This document shows positions 59,625-64,000 of a stretch of DNA of 64,000 bases, in pieces. This DNA is from Tellurirhabdus rosea (GTDB taxonomy: Bacteria > Bacteroidota > Bacteroidia > Cytophagales > Spirosomataceae). Location of the stretch: assembly GCF_026278345.1 (NCBI RefSeq), contig NZ_CP111085.1, forward strand, positions 124,001-188,000, given 5' to 3'. Below the pieces are notes generated by a model. It saw nothing but the letters and a program-made list of their open reading frames with translations. It had not been told where the DNA came from and searched no databases. A program made the position numbers and the translations under genes. Positions within the stretch are counted from its first letter, which is position 1; each line of letters opens with the position of its first letter.

Positions 59625-60680
59625 TTACCAATTCTTTCGCTTTAGCCCGTCCGGGTTCAGCAGGCGGATGTTGCCGTCGGCAATTTCGATCAGCTTATCC
59701 TGTTTGAATTCGCTCAGCGTCCGGATCAGCGATTCGGTGGCCGTGCCGACGATGGAGGCCAGATCGTCGCGCGAAAGCTGGATGGCCCCGCTTCCGCCGT
59801 TCTCGGTTTGCTGGCGGTGCAGACGCAGCAGTGTATCGGCCACCCGGCGGCGCAGCGAGTGATATGCCATGCCCAGCAATTGCTGTTCGCGCTCGGTAAC
59901 CCGGTTGGCCAGCAGTTTGATGAACTGGTTGGCCACGTCCTGGTTCCGGCTCAGCAGGTCGAGAAAGTCCTCCCGCGGAATGTAAATGAGTTCCGAATCA
60001 TCCAGGGCCACGGCCGAATCGGTCTGGTCCGTATCTTCCAGCAGACTGATGTAGCCAAAAAAGTCGCCGTCCTGGTAAAGGCCGGTGATTAATTCTTTTC
60101 CGTCCGGGTTGGTTTTGAACGTCTTGATCCGGCCCGCTTTGAGGAAATAAAGCCGCGTTGGCTCGTCCCCCTCCGAATAGACGTACTGCTTTTTCCGGAC
60201 CGTATGCACCTTGCGGTCCGTCTTCAGAGAGTCGATGCCGCCCACGGCTTTTGCATCGTCCAGAAATTCTTCAAGACCCTCTTTGGTGGGTTCGTAGGCC
60301 GGGCGCATCTGCTGGAAGCGCCGCAGCCGGACTTCGACGGCGGTGAGCAGTTCACTTTCGTCGAACGGCTTGGTCAGGTAATCGTCGGCGCCCAGTTCCA
60401 TGCCTTTCCGGAAATCAAGGCGCTCGGTTTTGGCGGTCAGGAAAATGAAGGGAATGCCCGACAGCTCCGGATTCTTGCTGAAGATATGCAGGACACCATA
60501 GCCATCCAGAACCGGCATCATGATGTCGCAGATGACTAAGTCAGGTTTTTGGGTGAGCGCCTTCTCGACGCCAATTTTTCCATTTTCGGCGGTATGGACA
60601 GTGTATCCCGCGAGTTCCAGAATTTCGGCGGTATTTTCACGGATATCGAGGTTGTCCTCAATAAGCAGAATGGTTTTCAT
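59625..60680 (-). CDS. response regulator with Crp/Fnr-type output
   Basis: A 351-residue fusion of a receiver domain (about 2-120; Asp52 in VICDIMMP, Lys in LTKPF), a cNMP-binding beta-roll (about 150-245; YSEGDEPTRLYFLKAGRIKTF) and a Crp-type winged helix (about 255-345; ISRDDLASIV-like segment LSRDDLASIVGTATESLIRTLSEFKQ, split at GTAT). Phosphorylation by the upstream kinase and binding of a ligand could both control DNA binding. Its start lies within the end of the kinase gene (23-nt overlap). Downstream is the remaining arm of the split foldback. Confidence 0.92.
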   Translation of the reverse strand: MKTILLIEDNLDIRENTAEILELAGYTVHTAENGKIGVEKALTQKPDLVICDIMMPVLDGYGVLHIFSKNPELSGIPFIFLTAKTERLDFRKGMELGADDYLTKPFDESELLTAVEVRLRRFQQMRPAYEPTKEGLEEFLDDAKAVGGIDSLKTDRKVHTVRKKQYVYSEGDEPTRLYFLKAGRIKTFKTNPDGKELITGLYQDGDFFGYISLLEDTDQTDSAVALDDSELIYIPREDFLDLLSRNQDVANQFIKLLANRVTEREQQLLGMAYHSLRRRVADTLLRLHRQQTENGGSGAIQLSRDDLASIVGTATESLIRTLSEFKQDKLIEIADGNIRLLNPDGLKRKNW

Positions 60681-62289
60681 GCATAAATGAGATAGTGACG
60701 GTTGTACCTTTGTTCAGTTCGCTGCTCAACTCAATGGTGCCGTTGAGCAGTTCAAGGTATTTCGCCACAATATGCAATCCTAAGCCGGTACCTGCAAAAT
60801 TAGTTGCGTTTTTTGCCCGGAAGAATCGCTCAAACAGGTGCTTCTGGTCTTCTTCCGAAATACCGATTCCCTGGTCCTGGACTTCGATCCGGGAGTTGGT
60901 TCCCCGGCACCAGCCCCGTACCCAGACGGTGGTGTTTTCGCCCGAATACTTCACGGCGTTGGAAATGAGGTTGACCAGCACCTTGCGCACCAGCGACTTG
61001 TCGAGCCGGACCTGGGTGTTGCAGTCGATTTCGGCCTCCACCCGCTGACCGGCTTTGAGCATACTCTGCATGTCCGCAATCACGTCCGCGATCAGGTCGT
61101 TGAGGTGGAAATACGAATAGGTCGCCTCCACCTTGCCTTCTTCGAGTTTTCCGACCGACAGAAATTCTTCCAGAATGTCGTTCAGGTGATTGACGGATGA
61201 CTTTATACGCTGGATGTGCCGGTCGCGTTTTTCCTGCTGTTCGGTGGTGGTGTATTTCTCCAGCAGTGAGGCCGACGAAAGCACGGCGCTGAGCGGCGTC
61301 CGGAATTCGTGGGAAGCCATCGACACGAAGCGGGATTTGAGTTCGCCCAGTTCGCGTTCGGCGGCCAGGGCAATGGCCAGTTCGTCCTTCGACTGTTCGA
61401 GCTGGTGCAGCGTGGCCAGCAGGGCTTTTGTCCGGTCGGCTACCTTCTGTTCCAGTTCCGCGTTCATCTGTTCGATGCGGTTTTTCTGCTCGATCAGGGC
61501 CCGTTCTGCTTCTTTTTTGTACGTTATATCGATGATGTAGGCAACGGCGTACAGTTCATCGTCCTGGCGAAAGTAGCTCAGGCTGATTTCGGCGGGAAAC
61601 ACCGTGCCATCTTTGCGGCGGGCGTACAGATCGCGGCCGTGGCCCATCGACCGAATCTGCGGATTGGTATTAAACGCATCCCGGTAGCGTTCGTGGGTGT
61701 GCCGCACCGAATCCGGCACGAGCAGTTCAATCGGCTTCCCGACGAGTTCTTCTTCCGAGTAATGAAACTGTTTCTGGATGAAATTACTGGCCGAAACGAT
61801 GGTTCCCCGGCTGTTGCAGACAATGATGCCGATGGTGGCGTTGGTAAAGACGGCGCCGTAGCGCTGCGAACTGTGTTCCAGCTGGCGCTCCATCGACTCC
61901 ATCGTCCGGACGTGCTCGATGTCCGTCACCCGGACCACGATGAACTTCCTGTCTTCGTGCCGGAACGGCGACATCTGAACGCGCGCCTTGAAAGGCACTC
62001 CGTCGGCCCGCAACAATTCGACCTCTTCCACGTGCATCCCATCCCGCTCGATGAGCCGGATGAGTTCCTCCTGCTGTTCGACCGAGAGCGGCCTGCGGCG
62101 AATGCTGTTGCCGTAGCGCTCGAAGAACACCTTTTCGGACTCTACCCCGAACAGCCGGACGCCTGCCTCATTTACCCGGACAAACCGCTTGGAATCAGGG
62201 GAATAGACCCCCACAAATTCGTCCGATTCTTCAAAGAGCACATGAGCCAGGTCGCAGTAAAACGTATCTGAGAAGGTTGTTTTTTCCAT
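60658..62289 (-). CDS. PAS-domain sensor histidine kinase
   Basis: A 543-residue soluble kinase with two PAS domains (about 20-130 and 140-262; DGTVFPAEISLSYF marks the second), a coiled coil (about 263-318), a HisKA domain with His327 in MASHEFRTPLSAVLSS and a HATPase domain (NLISNAVKYSG, DQGIGI, GTGLGLHIVAKYLEL). It should phosphorylate the receiver-Crp regulator whose gene it overlaps by 23 nt. ATG 62289 (MEKTTFSDTF) is chosen; the longer frame reads through a hairpin. Confidence 0.92.
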   Translation of the reverse strand: MEKTTFSDTFYCDLAHVLFEESDEFVGVYSPDSKRFVRVNEAGVRLFGVESEKVFFERYGNSIRRRPLSVEQQEELIRLIERDGMHVEEVELLRADGVPFKARVQMSPFRHEDRKFIVVRVTDIEHVRTMESMERQLEHSSQRYGAVFTNATIGIIVCNSRGTIVSASNFIQKQFHYSEEELVGKPIELLVPDSVRHTHERYRDAFNTNPQIRSMGHGRDLYARRKDGTVFPAEISLSYFRQDDELYAVAYIIDITYKKEAERALIEQKNRIEQMNAELEQKVADRTKALLATLHQLEQSKDELAIALAAERELGELKSRFVSMASHEFRTPLSAVLSSASLLEKYTTTEQQEKRDRHIQRIKSSVNHLNDILEEFLSVGKLEEGKVEATYSYFHLNDLIADVIADMQSMLKAGQRVEAEIDCNTQVRLDKSLVRKVLVNLISNAVKYSGENTTVWVRGWCRGTNSRIEVQDQGIGISEEDQKHLFERFFRAKNATNFAGTGLGLHIVAKYLELLNGTIELSSELNKGTTVTISFMHENHSAY

Positions 62290-62307
62290 AAACGCATCAA
62301 AAACACA

Positions 62308-62325
62308 GGCCGCCAAAAGGCGGCC
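62308..62325. repeat. perfect 7-bp GC hairpin upstream of the PAS kinase gene
   Basis: GGCCGCC-AAAA-GGCGGCC lies 19 nt upstream of the kinase start codon, in its leader or promoter region. Its role is unknown. It could be an operator dyad or a 5' leader hairpin. Confidence 0.4.
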
Positions 62326-62479
62326 TCCGCCTTACAAACTGAAAAAATAAGTAAAATTTCTGAAATACGAAGGATTTGTATCCCTGACGGAAGTCAGCAC
62401 GACCGCTGACGTACCTCATTAAGGATGTTGTTTTATCCTTGCAATTTTACGATTGTAACGGAGTGTCAATAGTTGAATT

Positions 62480-62806
62480 ATGAGAACTACCACGTATCGG
62501 CCAATTCTGGTTTCGCCCAAAACGGCAGTGCTGCTGGTCTTCATGCCCGGCAATGCTGCTCAGCGACTCGCCGTCGAGTTGCAACTGGAACGTGTCGGAA
62601 CGGTGCTTGGAAATGAGTTGAGAATTACGCTGGTCGATGATGCCACGCATCCGGAGGTAGTCAATAGCTTTAGCATCAATGCACTGCCCGCTTTTGTTTT
62701 GCTCAAACAGGGCACCGAAGTCTGGCGCCAGCTCGGCCTGCTGGAAACTCCCGAACTCATTCGCTCCCTTTCCGGACAACTGAACAACCTTCAACCCAAT
62801 CTGTAA
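62480..62806 (+). CDS. thioredoxin-fold protein without the CxxC motif
   Basis: A 108-residue protein with the strand-helix order of thioredoxin (AVLLVFMPGN, then ELRITLVDDATHPEVVNSFSINALPAFVLLKQGTEVW, split here at NSFS). The cis-proline is in ALPAF. The active-site position reads MPGNAAQ, with no cysteine at all in the protein, so a disulfide role is excluded. It may be a binding or chaperone-like member. It is a single gene with its own terminator. Confidence 0.75.
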   Translation: MRTTTYRPILVSPKTAVLLVFMPGNAAQRLAVELQLERVGTVLGNELRITLVDDATHPEVVNSFSINALPAFVLLKQGTEVWRQLGLLETPELIRSLSGQLNNLQPNL

Positions 62807-62830
62807 CTGTAGCCACGTACCCACTTACTC

Positions 62831-62883
62831 GTTTAGCGTTCTAAACGCAGAGAAACGGACCCCATCACAGGTGTCCGTTTTTT
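62831..62883 (+). terminator. terminator after the thioredoxin-fold gene
   Basis: A small hairpin (GTTTAG-CGTT-CTAAAC, 62831-62846) is followed by a stem AAACGGAC (62853-62860) paired with GTCCGTTT (62873-62880) and a T-run. It also faces the convergent SafE gene. Confidence 0.8.
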
Positions 62884-62928
62884 ATTGCCGGAAACCATCG
62901 CCCCGCGTCAAGGCGCGCCGGGCGACTT

Positions 62929-63636
62929 TCATTTGGTTCGGTGGCACAGCGGGGCGCTCGGCACTTCGGGGCCTTCCCCGGTCGGATGCCCGGCGGCTAC
63001 GTAGGGCATTACGCCCCGCACGATCAGCAGCAGAGCCACCACCAGCGTCATCACCGGCAGAGCCTTTGAAAACTTCTGACGCAGCTTGACGGGCAGCAAT
63101 TCCGGAACGAAGCGGATTCCCAGCAGGGCCGGCAGGGTTCCCAGCCCAAACAGGGCCATGTAAGCCGCACCTTCGGTCGCCGAACTGTTGGCCAGCGAAC
63201 CCGCCATCGCCACGTAAACAAAGCCGCAGGGCAGCAGGCCGTTCAGAAAACCCATGCCGAGGAAATTGCCAAGACTTGGCGCGTGCAGCAGTTGCATCAT
63301 CGGCCGGGTCACCGTCCGGCCGAGCCAGGTGGAGCGCAGCACTTCGGGATACGCCCGGCTCGTCAGCGTCCAGAAAAGCAGCAGCAGACCGGCTCCGATG
63401 GAGATCGGCTGCTGCAGGCCGGTCAGCACGAGACCGCGGCCCACGGTGCCCATCAGGGTCCCCAGGAGCGCGTACGCCGAAACCCGTCCGGCATGGTACA
63501 GCAAAACCGCACCGGCACGCTGCCAGCGCGGTAACCGCCCGATGGGCAGGGCCATCGCCAGCGGACCACACATGCCCACGCAGTGCAGACTTCCGGCCAG
63601 ACCGGTCAGTAAGGCAGTGTAATACCAGGGATTCAT
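62929..63636 (-). CDS. SafE/TauE-like membrane protein (cbb3 oxidase-associated)
   Basis: A 235-residue protein with six or seven transmembrane helices. The N-terminal motif SLHCVGMCGPLA and the central motif LLPCGFVY are characteristic of the COG2836 group, which is encoded beside cbb3-type cytochrome oxidase genes in Bacteroidota. A role in metal (copper) transport or oxidase assembly is inferred from neighbourhood in related genomes. The FixH gene is just upstream, 37 nt away. Confidence 0.85.
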   Translation of the reverse strand: MNPWYYTALLTGLAGSLHCVGMCGPLAMALPIGRLPRWQRAGAVLLYHAGRVSAYALLGTLMGTVGRGLVLTGLQQPISIGAGLLLLFWTLTSRAYPEVLRSTWLGRTVTRPMMQLLHAPSLGNFLGMGFLNGLLPCGFVYVAMAGSLANSSATEGAAYMALFGLGTLPALLGIRFVPELLPVKLRQKFSKALPVMTLVVALLLIVRGVMPYVAAGHPTGEGPEVPSAPLCHRTK

Positions 63637-63673
63637 GGTTAGTGAAAAATGAACCGCGGCGGCGGTTAATCAT

Positions 63674-64000
63674 TCATTGAATAAACAGCTCTTTTTCGGA
63701 GAAGAATTCCTGGCGGCCGTCGCTCCAGGAGAACTGCACTTTCCAGTATCCTTTGGCCATCCGGGCGGTGGAGATCACTTTCCGGTTGGGATGTTCGGCC
63801 GGGATGCGGACGCGAAAATCCTGCTGGCGATCGGCCGGGCGGTAGAAGGTAATTTCGCCTTTTCGTAGTGCCTGCGGCAACACAAAGGCCACTTCCTGCT
63901 GGTTAGGTTCGTAGGTCATATCGAGCGATGTGGTTAGTTTCGCTGTATTGGACAATCTGTCGATCTGCTGCTGGTACTCCATCTCGTTCTGATAATAATC
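63674..64000 (-). CDS. FixH/CcoH family protein (5' part outside the window)
   Basis: The frame is open at the right edge. Codons before ATG 63982 read DYYQNE in frame, so the gene starts beyond base 64000. The visible part is the extracytoplasmic FixH domain (QQQIDRLSNT, LPQALRKGEITFYRPADRQQDF, KGYWKVQFSWSDGRQEFF). FixH assists assembly of cbb3 cytochrome oxidase. The N-terminal transmembrane helix is not in the window. With SafE it suggests that the ccoNOP genes lie just to the right. Confidence 0.85.
   Translation of the reverse strand, partial: DYYQNEMEYQQQIDRLSNTAKLTTSLDMTYEPNQQEVAFVLPQALRKGEITFYRPADRQQDFRVRIPAEHPNRKVISTARMAKGYWKVQFSWSDGRQEFFSEKELFIQ

Overview
The window looks like a chromosomal segment of a GC-rich member of the Bacteroidota, most likely order Cytophagales (Spirosoma/Larkinella-like). 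This is an inference from gene families: an ECF sigma/FecR/STN trio, TonB-receptor and DUF5686 proteins with carboxypeptidase-regulatory-like domains, a DISM-type histidine kinase, TIGR03643, a FixH/SafE cytochrome-oxidase accessory pair, and a TAnnTTTG-type promoter. No rRNA, CRISPR array or prophage is visible. There is one tRNA gene, tRNA-Ser(GGA).

Layout. 1-4.2 kb: two glycosyltransferases around a polysaccharide deacetylase, then TatD and L-asparaginase. 4.3-8 kb: a leftward sigma/anti-sigma/STN operon whose last protein carries surface-type GF-N repeats instead of a TonB receptor. 8-20 kb: a small basic protein, tRNA-Ser, OsmC, a GT39-like membrane enzyme, a large dehydrogenase-HEAT-cytochrome c protein, small secreted proteins and a NarL-type two-component pair. 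20-26 kb: a ThuA/dehydrogenase/CARDB/cupredoxin lipoprotein, a Gfo/Idh/MocA oxidoreductase and a sugar epimerase. 26-36.7 kb: an AraC regulator and a hexuronate/pectin-fragment cluster (MFS, eda, kdgK, uxaC, GH105), then a TonB receptor. 36.8-41.6 kb: stress protein, SanA-like protein, ParC and a RelE/Phd toxin-antitoxin pair. 41.7-47.1 kb: a cNMP-domain histidine kinase, a response regulator fused to a thioredoxin-reductase-like flavoprotein, EgtB and EgtD. 47-57 kb: housekeeping and metabolic genes, an acyl-CoA dehydrogenase facing an ScfR-like regulator, and a DUF5686 outer-membrane protein. 56.9-59.5 kb: an IS110-family element interrupted by an intact IS3-family element. 59.6-64 kb: a PAS histidine kinase overlapping a REC-Crp regulator, a thioredoxin-fold protein, then SafE and FixH.

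Two features run across the window. First, many gene junctions hold long foldback (inverted-repeat) elements. Most have AT-rich arms made of degenerate short units such as TTGAATGA, and several have a GC-rich tip near GGCTCCGC/GCGGAGCC. Arms reach 41 bp with no mismatch, and several encode the last codons of the adjacent genes. Second, the IS110 element sits inside one of these foldbacks. Its 253-nt leader folds into a two-stem structure whose internal loop carries a 9-nt copy of the left flank and an 8-nt complement of the right junction, which is how an IS110 bridge RNA reads its target. A further 8-nt segment matches the element's own right end. The transposase reading frame is restored exactly by removing the IS3 copy and one CAAA target duplication. 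I regard this as the most interesting part of the window.
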